The notes below the pieces were generated by a model. It made no database searches and was not told the origin of the DNA. It saw nothing but the letters and a program-made list of their open reading frames with translations. A DNA stretch of 64,000 nucleotides from Stenocarpella maydis (taxonomy: Eukaryota > Ascomycota > Sordariomycetes > Diaporthales > Diaporthaceae). The position numbers were made by a program, and so were the translations under genes. Shown piece after piece: positions 11,666-22,317 of the stretch. Position 1 is the first letter of the stretch, and each line of letters begins with the position of its first letter. The stretch covers positions 136,236-200,235 of the forward strand of contig NQMI01000050.1 in NCBI GenBank assembly GCA_002270565.1, in the 5' to 3' direction.

Positions 11666-12042
11666 TCAGACGACGACCTTCACAGGTTGTGCGACTTCCG
11701 GAACCGGCCCCAGGCCCGGCGTCAACTCTGTTTTCGCCTCAGCCTCCGGACTGCCAAGCTCCAGTTCATCTTTGTACTTGCGCAGGATGCTCTCGGCCTC
11801 GGTGTGGTATCTTCGAAATTGCTGAGACACATCTCTGCCTGCGAATTTCTGAAGAATCTTGTTCCCGCCTGTCGCCCGACCACTGTTACTTACGAAGTAA
11901 TGACACGCAGAGATCATTGAATCGCACCTGGGTGGTCTTTTTGGAACCTGGTCAGGTCGTATACGCTCTGGTCGATAATGACCCACAGTGAATCAGGCGT
12001 GTTGTGCGTCGCAACGTCGTCAGTGCTAAATATCTGTGACAT
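11666..12042 (-). CDS. Small cytochrome b5-like haem-binding protein
   Basis: Two exons, 12042-11928 and 11868-11666, 105 aa. The intron splits the haem motif HPGG between its two glycines; splicing gives FQKDHPGGNKILQKFAGRD, the cytochrome b5 core. The first axial His is in HPGG and the second is expected at FRRYH. There is no C-terminal membrane anchor: the tail is short and polar (ending in VVV), so the protein is probably a soluble solo b5 domain carrying electrons to an unidentified partner. The start ATG is chosen because the domain begins directly after it (MSQIFSTDDVATHNT), and its length fits a stand-alone domain. Confidence 0.88.
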
Positions 12043-13110
12043 CTTGGCTCCTTTGCCAGCTCTTGGGATCAGTTTCGACGCTGTCCGCCCTTGTTGCGAA
12101 AGCAAATGGGCTCGAGACTTATCAATCAATATTTGGAACCCGGCGTGAACGAGGCCAGCAGCAGCTGACACCGGGCCTGACAACATTGAACACCAACGAG
12201 ATGTGCCAAGACGCCCCCGAACTAGTGCGTAAGCACCAGCTGCACCACGGGTGGCAAGTCTGTCAGCTCTCAGAACTTGTCATTGCTCGCGAGGAATTCA
12301 TCTCCCGATTGAAGGCGCTGAGCCTGGTGGGAAAAGACGCCACCCGTGAGTGCCAGATTTGCTCATCACTTCCTAATGACTTTCGCAACTGATGAATTTG
12401 AACATCGTATCCGTCTTCTCAGAAGGAAGGAGAGCCTTTTGTACGGAAGTATTTATCATAATTATCAGTAACTAGGTGTCATTGACAGCATATCAATAAT
12501 ATCCACAGCCCAGCTACCTAAAGGTCCATGATCACTTGATGTCTCGCAGACGTGATTTTGTTCAAACAATGCCAAAATCCGATAGTATGTGGAGAATGTT
12601 CAATGTCCGGACCGCCACCGCCAATCATGTAGGGTTTGAACAAAGGGACGCTTTATTGACAAGACTGAAGTGCTCTGGGGTTTGAGTAAGTAGCTCGAAA
12701 ACGCGTAGATCCAGTCGGTTTTCGGATGGGTAAGTACTTATAAGTTACAGGGTATAGAACAACCAAATTGTATTTCACGGCGAGGACCATGAACCTTCGC
12801 GTCGATATGTCGAAATCAAGCAACGTAGCAATATATTCAGTATCTTTTAGCGAGTCACATCATTATTTTACGCTGATTGCTATTTCCAGACCAGCTATCG
12901 TAGAGCGACTCGATACAAAAATGAATACAATAATAACTACCTAGGTATATCTGCCCGACGCCGAACCCTTTCACTTCATAATTCAGAATGGTAGTTACGG
13001 CACTGTGTGCAAACTGCCCAACTCCAGATAATCGTCAACTGATGTTTCCAAACACCCCGTGTCTTTGCGCCGTTCTGCTGGTCCAGGTATCAGCATTTGC
13101 AGCTAGTCAC
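12043..13110. other. Intergenic region
   Basis: About 1.1 kb of moderately AT-rich sequence without a supported gene. It contains one copy of the palindrome TACCTAGGTA (12938-12947). Confidence 0.5.
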
Positions 13111-14703
13111 CTACAACCAAGCCAGCTCCTCTCTGAGTGCCTCCCACCCAGCAGCCGCCATCCTGCCCGCGACCCATGTGTTTCCTTGATGATCCTTCCC
13201 AGAGATGTGGAACACATTCCTGTCGCGAATCGATGGCCTCAGCACATCTACATGATTATATGTCGGTCTTCCTGCTTTCAGGCCAGTCATGCTCCGTGTT
13301 GCCACACCCAGGCTTTTGTTGATAACCGCAGGTGAGAAGTCGAATGTGTCAAACACGTTCATCTTGCTCCAGTTGGATACCGTAACCATCATGCTGTCCG
13401 GTGTGGTATACCGTAGGGGCAGCCTCATCTTGCCCAAAAGCCCGCCAACCTCCTCCTGCTGATGGCGGATCTCACGGGAGGCGGCTTTGATCTGCGATTC
13501 CGTTGTCTGCCGTAGGATGGTTGCTCTCGTTGCGCAGGCGACCTCGCCGATAGGAGCACTGAGGAGCGCAGAGCCAGGAATGTGCAGGTGCGCTGCGAAC
13601 GTCGCATTTCCCAAATACACGGGATCTGGTCTGCACATCTCACCCCAGCTTTCTTGTTCCATCTTCGATTGCTGCGGGAACACCATGGGCAGTCTCGACC
13701 GAGCCTCGAACGGGATCGATACTGTAACCGGCCTATCGGACGATATTGGAAGAATCGAGCAGGCTTGTCTTGCTAGCCAGGAAGCCAAAATGTCGCCCTC
13801 ACTGATGAGACTCTTCTCGCTGCTTGACGATATCCCAGCCTCCTGCTTCAGCTTTGCGATTGACGACGCAGGTAGGCAAAGTATTTTCGACTGCATCTCG
13901 CCATGGCTCCATTTGTCCCTTAGGGTGTAGTACATGCTTTGCACGAGTTGAAGACCTTGCAAATGAGCACCGGCGAAGACATACTTTTCCCGAAGTCTGA
14001 GCCGTCCGAGAGATCTCATTGGGTCCTTGTGCGCTCCCATAGCTTCAGGGACATTGTCCTCCCGGCCCCCAAGAACTTCGCACCAGGCCCGGATGAATCC
14101 ATGCATACCCATCATATCCGTCGCAACACGAGGCCAGGTGATAGTGACCAGTGTGCCATCGTTGAAAGAGGCAACGTGCAGGGACATCATGGGCTCATCT
14201 TTGTCGAGGTAGTCGGAGAATCTAGTTGACATTCTGGGACGCTTGGTCAGGTATCGAAAGGCTGGAGGACCGTCGTGTAATGACGGCCTGCCTGTGCTGT
14301 CCTTCTTTGGGAGCTTCCATACGCGAGGCTCTTCTTCGATGCCAATGTCGAATTCGTCATTAGAATACCGTACGGCCGGTCGGTCATAAGTGAAGTTCTC
14401 TGGTACTTGGATCTCCAGCTTATTTCCCTTGCTCTTTGTCAACCGCCCGCCCATCTTTCTCCACCCTGGCCGATCGATGAGCTTGACCAGAGAGAGGTGG
14501 AGTTGGTCGGCATCAAGAACGCTGTCAAAACGGAGGGTCCATGATAGCATTTTTCTGTTTTCTCTTGTGTCGTCGAATGCATGAAGTGGGTACATCTCAT
14601 CATTGTCAAAGCCTGGAAGAAAGGAGCATAGCCAGTCGAGGATCTTGCCAAGGACACTGCTCCATGCCGTCAATCGCAGCAAGGTCAACAACTGAGCATC
14701 CAT
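13111..14703 (-). CDS. BAHD-like acyltransferase family protein with degenerate HxxxD motif
   Basis: Single exon, 530 aa, start at ATG 14703; the frame reaches a TTG upstream but no other ATG. The overall pattern is that of fungal BAHD/trichothecene acetyltransferase-like proteins: an N-terminal PLHAFDDTRENRKMLSWTLRF block, DRPGWRKMGGRL, and two lobes joined by a long linker. At the catalytic position it reads TWPRVATDMMG, so the His of HxxxD is Arg192 while Asp196 is kept. The C-terminal DFGWG-type loop is also changed (TFDFSPAV). Active members transfer acyl groups from acyl-CoA to alcohols or amines using that His. This protein may be catalytically dead or have another function. The long intact frame argues that it is under selection. 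Confidence 0.75.
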   Translation of the reverse strand: MDAQLLTLLRLTAWSSVLGKILDWLCSFLPGFDNDEMYPLHAFDDTRENRKMLSWTLRFDSVLDADQLHLSLVKLIDRPGWRKMGGRLTKSKGNKLEIQVPENFTYDRPAVRYSNDEFDIGIEEEPRVWKLPKKDSTGRPSLHDGPPAFRYLTKRPRMSTRFSDYLDKDEPMMSLHVASFNDGTLVTITWPRVATDMMGMHGFIRAWCEVLGGREDNVPEAMGAHKDPMRSLGRLRLREKYVFAGAHLQGLQLVQSMYYTLRDKWSHGEMQSKILCLPASSIAKLKQEAGISSSSEKSLISEGDILASWLARQACSILPISSDRPVTVSIPFEARSRLPMVFPQQSKMEQESWGEMCRPDPVYLGNATFAAHLHIPGSALLSAPIGEVACATRATILRQTTESQIKAASREIRHQQEEVGGLLGKMRLPLRYTTPDSMMVTVSNWSKMNVFDTFDFSPAVINKSLGVATRSMTGLKAGRPTYNHVDVLRPSIRDRNVFHISGKDHQGNTWVAGRMAAAGWEALREELAWL

Positions 14704-17109
14704 GATGTCTGGAATCGGCAATGATGCTGATCTCTGTGTAAGATTCTCCGGGACTGAGATGAAAGTATTTCTGGCTCACCAAGGACCCTGATAAGACGAG
14801 GGAGTGGCCTCTGTAGGCGGTCATACCCTGCAAAGTGCAGAGCATCAACTTTATGGCGTCACAGGATTTGGCCATCCTTCTCTGGACTAAAGCTCGACAT
14901 TAACGACGTTCAGTGCATTCAGTATTGCTGACTCGCCGTTCCTGACGGAGGGCGCCCGGCTGACCGACGGAGCGCCAAGGTGTCAGCCACTCCGTCAGCC
15001 GGTGCCATCACACGGAAGCCCGATTGGTCCAGGTACAGATTGCCATCCACGAATGCACAAAGGAACATGAGAAATCCGAAACGAAATTTCTAATGGCAGT
15101 AGGCCAAAGTGCCTAATTTTCAAAATTTGGTCCCTTGCAGAGCTGGGGAGATGAGAGCCATGATATATCTTACTCGAGCGGCAAAGTTGTGAAGAGGTCT
15201 GGGAACATTGCTGACCCATGTCGATGCTTTCAGTGTCTGACCATGTTTTGCGCCCCACCATCCATTCTTGCTATTCCATCGGCCTCCGTTACGGTAACCT
15301 ACACTGATTCCATTCAAGTTTGTCTGAATTGAAGCCAAATTAGAAATGCATGATACCTTAGCAGTATCCCACTTGTCGAAGTGAAATCGAAGCCAACATT
15401 TATGTTTGTCTCACGCCGCCATTCTTCGGTATCGGGCAGGTTCGGTCATGACACCATTTTCGCCCACATGCCGATCTGGAGTTACATTTCAAAGCTCATA
15501 GCCAATATCACTACTGCATCCATGGGAGGGCGAAGCCCCTTGTGCATCCCCCCTGCCAAAATCTTGGAAGCCGGACACGGGGATCTAATCACTAACTACA
15601 ATGTATTCCCATGGCCCTGCGACTCATCTACCGTTGTAAGGTCGACTCAAAACTCGGGCTTTTTGAAGGTTTTTCAGCGTTGACATGAGTGGTTCCTACA
15701 ACATCGATATGCCCCCCCCCCCACCTTTGAGAGGAACCGCCTGATATTACGAGTTAAATATTTGGAGACTCAGAGGCGGCTCATCCATATCCAGATATAG
15801 AGACCGACATGTGCCGTGGGTTGTGTTCCATGTCAGAGTGACAGAATCCGGGTGAGTAGCATTCAAGTCAAATTGGTGAGGGGGATGAATTCCTCATGAG
15901 CAAGTTGCAAGGATGGCATATCAGTCGTCGTCCCCCTTCCTTCGCTTGTCCGAGTGGAACATTGGGGGCCCGTGGAAGGCACGACACAGACTAGCCACTT
16001 TTGCTGTAAGTCGATGGACCATCATGCTACTTATTTCGATAGTTAGGACAGGAGAATTATCAGTCGGCAAATGCCGGGGAGGAGGTCGAATACTACCTGA
16101 GTGGGCGGGCCACGCATCCCGCGCCGGGGTTGCCATGCCAAGGCTTATCTTGCATCGTCATCGTAACATCGATATGTTTCTTAATGGTATTTCACTTGTA
16201 TACGTACAGCACTCTGTTGTATGTAAAATCTTTGAATGGCTGGTATCTTCGGTATCTTTTCTGTACATGAACTTCGTCTGGCAGTCTCGTGAAGACTAAT
16301 GCTTCATACAAGCTCGTCAGGGACATGAATTGACCTGAGAGCAAGCAACAGCGTTTGACGGACTTGAGAATGTCCCACTGGCTTGCCACATATTGAATGC
16401 TCTGTCTCGTGATTATATGGGACATTTAGAGTAAGGATAATTCGACCTGCGGTTCCCATCAAATCACAAACGTCGGACACCCGGCCTCGGCCCCGGTCAA
16501 CAACTCGTCAAGTCCAGCTTGAGGCCAGGCCCGCAAATGGCCCCTGCCCCAGCTCAAGCTTGAACGCACGTAGTAACGCAAGCATCCACTTGATACCAGC
16601 GTGGCTCGTGACGCTCGGGCAAAGATAAGACCTGTTTTGAGACCAAGGCACAGAGGGAAATGCCTGCTGACACGGAGATCTTTCTCCAAGTTGGAAGGTG
16701 ATCTAGTCTTCATAGTATATCTACGTGGACCTTAACCGAATAATAGGGTCTGGAACTAATTTGATCCCTGCGCTTGGCGTAGTTTTGGCCCGGCTTGTGG
16801 GCAAGCTTGTTCAGACCAAGCTTCGACCAGATCTGCACTTGGATGCTCATTTGTCCAGGTTTGTCTGCTGCGACTGTTAATGTCGTTCTCTTGATCCCAC
16901 GGCCATTTGCGGAGAGATTTGTGGTATAAGTACATAGTACTAATGAGAGAGAGCAATCAGTATAAAATTGTCCACGATCCTGTTTGTTCTCAGCACGCCC
17001 CTTGATCATCAGCAGTCGCCTGACACCTGAGTTCTTCCTTCGTTTGATTAATCCAAAATACTACATTGTTGTTTCTTCTCTCCCAACTTCTCGCCATCTT
17101 ACCGAAATA
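14704..17109. other. Intergenic region
   Basis: 2.4 kb without a supported gene. There is a C-run at about 15710-15722. The frames present are short and lack recognisable domains. The last 150 bases are the leader of the G1 peptidase gene, with a TATAAAA-like box at about 16960. Confidence 0.5.
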
Positions 17110-18062
17110 ATGAGGTTCACATCCGCTGTAGCGTCTCTTCTGTGCGCAGAGGCCGCTCTCGGTGCCAGACTGACTGAGAAACGTCGCGAGAGTCGTGAGG
17201 CCCGCCAGCGAGCTCGGCGTTCTTCTCAGGCTGGAGCTATTCATTCTTCCCAGCCGATGATACCCTCCGAAAATGTCCTCGAGGGCATAACCAACCAGTC
17301 CAATGTAGAGTATTCCTCTAATTGGGCTGGCGCCGTGCTAATCGGCACGGGCTATACCGAGGTGACTGGAACTGTCACTGTCCCCACTCTCACCGGGAGC
17401 TCAAGCAGCAGTACAGAGTCTGCTGGCTCTGCTGTAAGTCAAATTGTACTACCCAGTCAGACAGATTTACTAACCAGAAATCATCTCAGTGGGTCGGCAT
17501 CGACGGCGATACCTGCCAGACTGCCATCCTTCAGACAGGAATTGACTGGTATGTCGACGGCAAGACCGTGTCTTACGATGCGTGGTATGAGTGGTATCCT
17601 GATTATGCTTGTAAGTCAACGGCTGAGTCGCACAAACTTCTTGCTCCAAACCATTCTAACCATATCTTCCCAGACACCTTCTCCGGTATCTCTATCTCCG
17701 CCGGCGACTCAATTCAGATGACAGTAAAAGCTACTTCCAAGACCTCGGGCTCTGCAGTCATTGAAAACTTGACCACCGGTACCACTGTGACACACTCTTT
17801 CAGCGGTGTGTCCGACGGTTCATTGTGTGAGACCAACGCGGAATGGATTGTGGAGGATTTCTCGGAATGTTCCTCCTCGGGCGACTGCGAGCTCGTGCCT
17901 TTCGCAGACTTTGACATGGTCACTTTCACAGGTGCCTCGGCTGTCAAGAGCGGTAGCACTGTCGGGGTTTCTGGAGCCTCTATCCTTGACATTGAGCAGG
18001 ACACGATCCTGACCTCCTGCTCTGCCTCTTCGTCTACAGTCACTTGCACGTACACTGGTTAA
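17110..18062 (+). CDS. Secreted peptidase of family G1 (eqolisin, aspergilloglutamic type)
   Basis: Three exons, 17110-17433, 17490-17610 and 17674-18062, giving 277 aa. Residues 1 to about 19 form a signal peptide (MRFTSAVASLLCAEAALGA). A basic propeptide follows, with several Arg-rich sites (EKRRESREARQRARR). The mature domain starts near SNWAGAVL. The catalytic pair of G1 peptidases is visible: Gln in TAILQTGIDWY and Glu in NAEWIVEDF. WVGIDGDTCQ is the family signature and is created by intron 1 removal. These enzymes are acid proteases secreted by filamentous fungi for extracellular protein breakdown. The basic propeptide suggests activation at low pH. The neighbour downstream also encodes a secreted protein. 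Confidence 0.95.
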
Positions 18063-18739
18063 GATTGATTACATATGGGGAACAGACAGGTTCACTCGTG
18101 GTAGTGAGGTTTGATGGGCGTCAGCATTCATTTCTCTTTGTTGGTTTGGTATGTGGCCAGCCAGCTCGGCAGACCCCTACTCGATACTTCATTTTTTGAG
18201 ATAAGCCATTTGTCCGATAATTTTGGAAAGACTTCAACCAGTCAATCGCGCTGTACACTGCTGTTGCTAAACCTTGCCAATTCCGACCACGTCAGGGTCG
18301 TCAGTTGTGACCGAGGATGGGGTGTTGGGCCGGGCCTTGTTTTTGTACCTGCATTGGCCGGGACCAAGGGCTGAATGGTTGGCTTACTTGCAGGCCAATC
18401 ACGGACCGATAAAGGGGGAAACATTGTTTGCTAACCGGGCCATGAGGTTGCAGACCGTACCAGAATAGCAGCAGTCAGCCAGGCTGAGGCCAGGGCCGTT
18501 CCATCGCGGATAATGGAAATGGCTCGGGGTGAGCCGCCCCCAATCCAGAGATGCATTCACTTCTTCATATAAGGGAATGCTTCGCGTACCCACGGAGGCT
18601 CAGACTGGCTTTGTACTCGCTTGCGCAACTGGCTTCTTGGGCATCTTCCATACATTCATTTCATCTACGTGCAAGTCTTGAAGACACGCGTCCACTCCTT
18701 ATTTAAGTACCTAAGCAACAAGCGCATTCTTTAGCAGTC
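18063..18739. other. Intergenic region
   Basis: 677 bases between two secreted-protein genes in the same orientation. No further gene or repeat is seen; it includes the presumed promoter of the next gene. Confidence 0.5.
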
Positions 18740-19468
18740 ATGTTTTGGATACTTCCTGTCATTACCTCCTTTGCGGCCCATGCAACGGCGATGCCACCGG
18801 CTGGCACAGTCCGAGTAACACCTCACGACCAATACAGTTCAACTATCGGCGTACACGGATGCAAAGTCAACGTTAACCGCATTGCGTATTGGCCCTACTG
18901 GCCCGACTGCACAGGCATGTGCATCAAGCTCACGTTTGGCTCTCGATCTCGCACAGTGCTCCATGTGGACGTTTCGGGGTCGGCCCATGACATCTCCTTC
19001 GACACTTTTCAGTATCTGGCCTTTGGCACTTCCGCAACCTCATCACCCGCCTTGTTGAGCTCAAGCCAGGACGGTGGGATTGCCATGGACTATGAAGTTG
19101 TCGACATGTCCCAGTGCGCAGATATCATTACCTCAAACACGGGCAAGCTCTCCCTCATGGCACTCAGCCCCAACCAGGTCAACAAGTGTGTCGGTGAGGG
19201 TGACAACTGGTTGGCTGAGAACTTTGAGTTGCGGAACATCAACGATCCTCTTTGCCAGCGCGGGGTCGACGAGGTGTGCACCTTTGACACGGTCACAGGC
19301 ACGGCGAAGTGCCCCTCGACAGTTGGGGCCAACCAAGGCCTGTTAAGCCCGGCGCAGCCTGTCATTGATCTCACATACCCGTGTGGTGTGGAGATGGTTG
19401 GTGGGAGTGCGCCCCCTATTCCCAAACAGTGCTCGACCGTTGTCAAACTCCCGAACCCCTCGGCTTAA
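18740..19468 (+). CDS. Secreted cysteine-containing protein of unknown function
   Basis: Single exon, 242 aa. Residues 1 to about 17 form a signal peptide (MFWILPVITSFAAHATA). The body has about ten cysteines, suggesting disulfides, and a motif NRIAYWPYWPDC near residue 45. The N-terminal half (HGCKVNVNRIAYWP, LHVDVSGSAHDISFDTFQYL) recalls secreted fungal proteins with a double-psi beta-barrel-like fold, but I cannot name the family with confidence. The C-terminal third holds a further Cys-rich segment (CQRGVDEVCTFDTVTG). There is no transmembrane segment or GPI signal. Coming directly after a secreted G1 peptidase, it may share an extracellular setting, which is inference only. Confidence 0.75.
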   Translation: MFWILPVITSFAAHATAMPPAGTVRVTPHDQYSSTIGVHGCKVNVNRIAYWPYWPDCTGMCIKLTFGSRSRTVLHVDVSGSAHDISFDTFQYLAFGTSATSSPALLSSSQDGGIAMDYEVVDMSQCADIITSNTGKLSLMALSPNQVNKCVGEGDNWLAENFELRNINDPLCQRGVDEVCTFDTVTGTAKCPSTVGANQGLLSPAQPVIDLTYPCGVEMVGGSAPPIPKQCSTVVKLPNPSA

Positions 19469-20199
19469 TGGTCTGGATCAGAGCTCAGCGACAGAGATGT
19501 TGGGACCACCGTATTTTTTTCAACTTCAAGAGACAGCCCGTACACCATAAATATATGTTCCAATGGCAAATACAAAATAAATTTGCTCACGAGTCACTTT
19601 GAATGTAATCGCGCACCTGTACCCCAGAAACTTAAAGTGAGATAGGTGTCATGGGAATGGGTGTAGTGGGGGGGAGGAGGGTGTAGTAATGGGGTCATGG
19701 GCATTATGGAAATAGGTGTTTAGGACTCGGTGCTGTGGGACTTAGTAGTGAGTGCCTGTCTAGTGACGATTGACATAGTGGGCGTTGGTATTCTAGAAGT
19801 GTGGGAGTGGGTATCATAAGATTAGGTGTAGTCGAGATGGTGGGAGAAGGTGCTGTCTGTGTGGGTATCGCGGGAGGCGTCCTGGGACAGTTAGGGTATT
19901 GTGGGAAGCGTTCATGTCGGAGTTGCTCGTGGCAAAGTGGACGATACAGCATGGATGAGGCAGTGGTCTTGTACTGCAGATACCTAGGTAGAGAATTTCA
20001 TGCTGATTTGAAATCCAGCTGCAGGACACCCATCTAGTCCCCCCGGATAGTCCTGAAACAGAAACTCAAGCTCTCCCCAAGATCTTCAGGGGACTGACAC
20101 ACTGGCTCAATGCCCGTGAGTTATGGACTAACTACAGGCAGGCATCAACCTCCCCAAGTTTTTGTTCCGTTGTGAAAGGTGAACCTTGCCGGTCATCGT
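19469..20199. other. Intergenic region with GT-rich low-complexity sequence
   Basis: From about 19640 to 19900 the plus strand is strongly G/T-rich, with many GTGTAG, GTGGG and TAGGTGT words but no regular period. One TACCTAGGTA palindrome lies at 19981-19990. No gene is supported. Confidence 0.5.
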
Positions 20200-22317
20200 T
20201 CACTCCCACATTCCGTCGAACTGTCCACTGAGTTTCTCTTCCATCTTGTCTAGTACGTCCAGAGAGCCGAAGAGGTTGGCATAGATTTCCTTCCTCAGTT
20301 CCATCAATTGTATAGCGGCCACCATTCTATCAGTCTTCCAGCAGGCTGCCGCTGCGACCACGGGGAAGACTATACCAGCGACATGGTTGACCGCCGCCGA
20401 ACGGTTGATCGTCACACCACCGTCACTCTTGATCTCGACAAAGTATCCGACGTCTCGAAGTGCCCGCAGTGCTCTCTTGAGGATTTCCTCTGGCTTTCCA
20501 TCGAACTTGCACATGAAAAGTCCGAATTGGAGACATCCCAGGCGAGGTAGATGCTGGTACTGCGCCTTGGGGTACGTCTTCTCCAGCTGCTTCATGAGAT
20601 CCTCGGCAGGCTCGACCGCACCAGCACCGGCTGCTGACGGGCCTCCAATGCCGTCGATCATACACACGTAAACCTCGAACTGCTCGACAAATTTGGCGCG
20701 GTCGCTCATAACCTCCGGCGGCAAAGACTTCTCGGCCGTACAGAGCGCACAGTCGCACTCGAAGCCGTATTGCGATAGGGTCTTTGTCCGCTTCGTGTAC
20801 GGATCGTCAGACAGGATGTAGCTCAAGAAGATCTCCTCTCCAAGGTTGATGTTCCTGTTCGCCCGGACGACCATCATGTCGCCAATGAAGCTGCGGCCGG
20901 CATTCGGGATGCAGGAGTGGTTCGCATGAGACGCGTGCAGCCATATTCCAATGCCTCCTGCGCCATCAGATTCCCCGTAGGGCTCGTCTCCCTGGACAAA
21001 TGACTTCATGGAGCTGACTGACTTGACGGCTGGGCAGCCAAAGCTGTTCAGGTGTGCAATGTTCCTCACGCGGAAGGTGTCGACGGTGGCCATTCCGTCC
21101 ACGAACTTGAGAATACCCTTCTGTCCGTGGGTGCCATCATGCAAATTCAGGAACGCGATCGCTTGCTTGGGGTTGTGGATGATCTTGTCGGTTATACCGC
21201 AAAAGCGCTCGGCCATCCGTCCTTTGAAGCTTCGCTTGGCTTTGGCCTCGATGATGGTGGGGACGTTCTTCGGAACATCCCGGTCATACAGAACGTAGAA
21301 TGCCTTCTCGACGATGATGACATCTCCTGCAGCTAGGTTCTTGGTAGCAAAGAGTCCTCGTCCGCGATGTCCTGCGGGTGCAACTTTGACGTTGCTGAGG
21401 AATGATGCATGGTCCAGGAGAGTGTGGTCCTCGGTCGCTGATTGTGACATTGCTGCGAAATCGTACTGTCCATTGACTTGTTCTTTGAGGCGCTGTTCTG
21501 TTCGGCGCAGCCGGTCTACCAGATTCTCGGCTCCAGGGCAAAGCTCCAAGCCTCGAGAAAAGTATTGTTTGGCAGCAATGAAGTTGCCCACTTTGTAAGC
21601 GGCTCGGCCAGCACGGAGGAATGACTTCGCGTTTCGCTCCTTGCCCTCGTCGGAGGCCTGATCTCCTGGTGACACAGAAGCAAGAGCATCCTGGAGCGCC
21701 AGTTCGTGGTGTCCGAGCTGGCCACGAGCTGTAGAGCGATTTCGATGGAGAGAAGCACGGAGACCCTCGGGCTCATCTTGTTTCTTCAACAGGCAAAGAG
21801 CTGCCGAGAAGTAGTTTACAGCGGCATGCCAATTGCTGCGCTCGTAGGCTTCACAGCCTAACGCGTTCAACTGTATGGGATCGGAGCTTGGTATCGGGGC
21901 GGGTCGCATGTCGGAAGGTATCATGATGCTGCTCGAGTGGAGCTGAATCAGGTCTGACGGGTGATCGATTCTGATGACAACTTTGCCGCACATGGTAGGA
22001 GTGTAGTAAGGCTCCTTCACTGCGAAGTAAGTATCCTTCGGCAGGATGTAGTTGGGTGATTTGCTGCTTGGGAGATTGTAGACGGCCAAGTGAGCAACGT
22101 CGGCATTGTGGTCTTTGGCGGCATTCATAACTGAAGCCTTTCTCGTTGGCTCGCAGGAAGTCTTCAGGATGAGGAAACGGCCCCGGTGGTGTGTTTCCGG
22201 CTTGAGGTCACATACAGCGATGATCTTGAGGTTCGAGAGACCAGTGGTGCAAGGCGGGTATGCCTCGCCAAGGTAGAGGACAGTCTCCATCTGATCGACG
22301 TGGCCGCTATCAGCCAT
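20200..22317 (-). CDS. TPR-SET domain protein (SMYD-like lysine methyltransferase candidate)
   Basis: Single exon, 705 aa, start ATG 22317. Residues about 155-280 contain TPR-like helical repeats (NALGCEAYERSNWHAAVNYF, later GRAAYKVGNFIAAKQYFSRG). The SET domain follows from about 310 to 510. Its opening strand is GRGLFATKNLAAGDVIIVEK, its core motif is ASHANHSCIPNA, and GEEIFLSYI supplies the catalytic Tyr. A post-SET-like cysteine cluster is present (FECDCALC). Proteins of this build in fungi are usually listed as TPR domain-containing SET proteins; some methylate non-histone proteins. No MYND zinc finger is seen in the SET insert. Substrate unknown. Confidence 0.9.
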   Translation of the reverse strand: MADSGHVDQMETVLYLGEAYPPCTTGLSNLKIIAVCDLKPETHHRGRFLILKTSCEPTRKASVMNAAKDHNADVAHLAVYNLPSSKSPNYILPKDTYFAVKEPYYTPTMCGKVVIRIDHPSDLIQLHSSSIMIPSDMRPAPIPSSDPIQLNALGCEAYERSNWHAAVNYFSAALCLLKKQDEPEGLRASLHRNRSTARGQLGHHELALQDALASVSPGDQASDEGKERNAKSFLRAGRAAYKVGNFIAAKQYFSRGLELCPGAENLVDRLRRTEQRLKEQVNGQYDFAAMSQSATEDHTLLDHASFLSNVKVAPAGHRGRGLFATKNLAAGDVIIVEKAFYVLYDRDVPKNVPTIIEAKAKRSFKGRMAERFCGITDKIIHNPKQAIAFLNLHDGTHGQKGILKFVDGMATVDTFRVRNIAHLNSFGCPAVKSVSSMKSFVQGDEPYGESDGAGGIGIWLHASHANHSCIPNAGRSFIGDMMVVRANRNINLGEEIFLSYILSDDPYTKRTKTLSQYGFECDCALCTAEKSLPPEVMSDRAKFVEQFEVYVCMIDGIGGPSAAGAGAVEPAEDLMKQLEKTYPKAQYQHLPRLGCLQFGLFMCKFDGKPEEILKRALRALRDVGYFVEIKSDGGVTINRSAAVNHVAGIVFPVVAAAACWKTDRMVAAIQLMELRKEIYANLFGSLDVLDKMEEKLSGQFDGMWE

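Noticed and set aside
13111..14703. Biosynthetic gene cluster centred on the BAHD-like protein
   Set aside because: No polyketide, peptide or terpene synthase lies in the window, and the P450 is more than 40 kb away.
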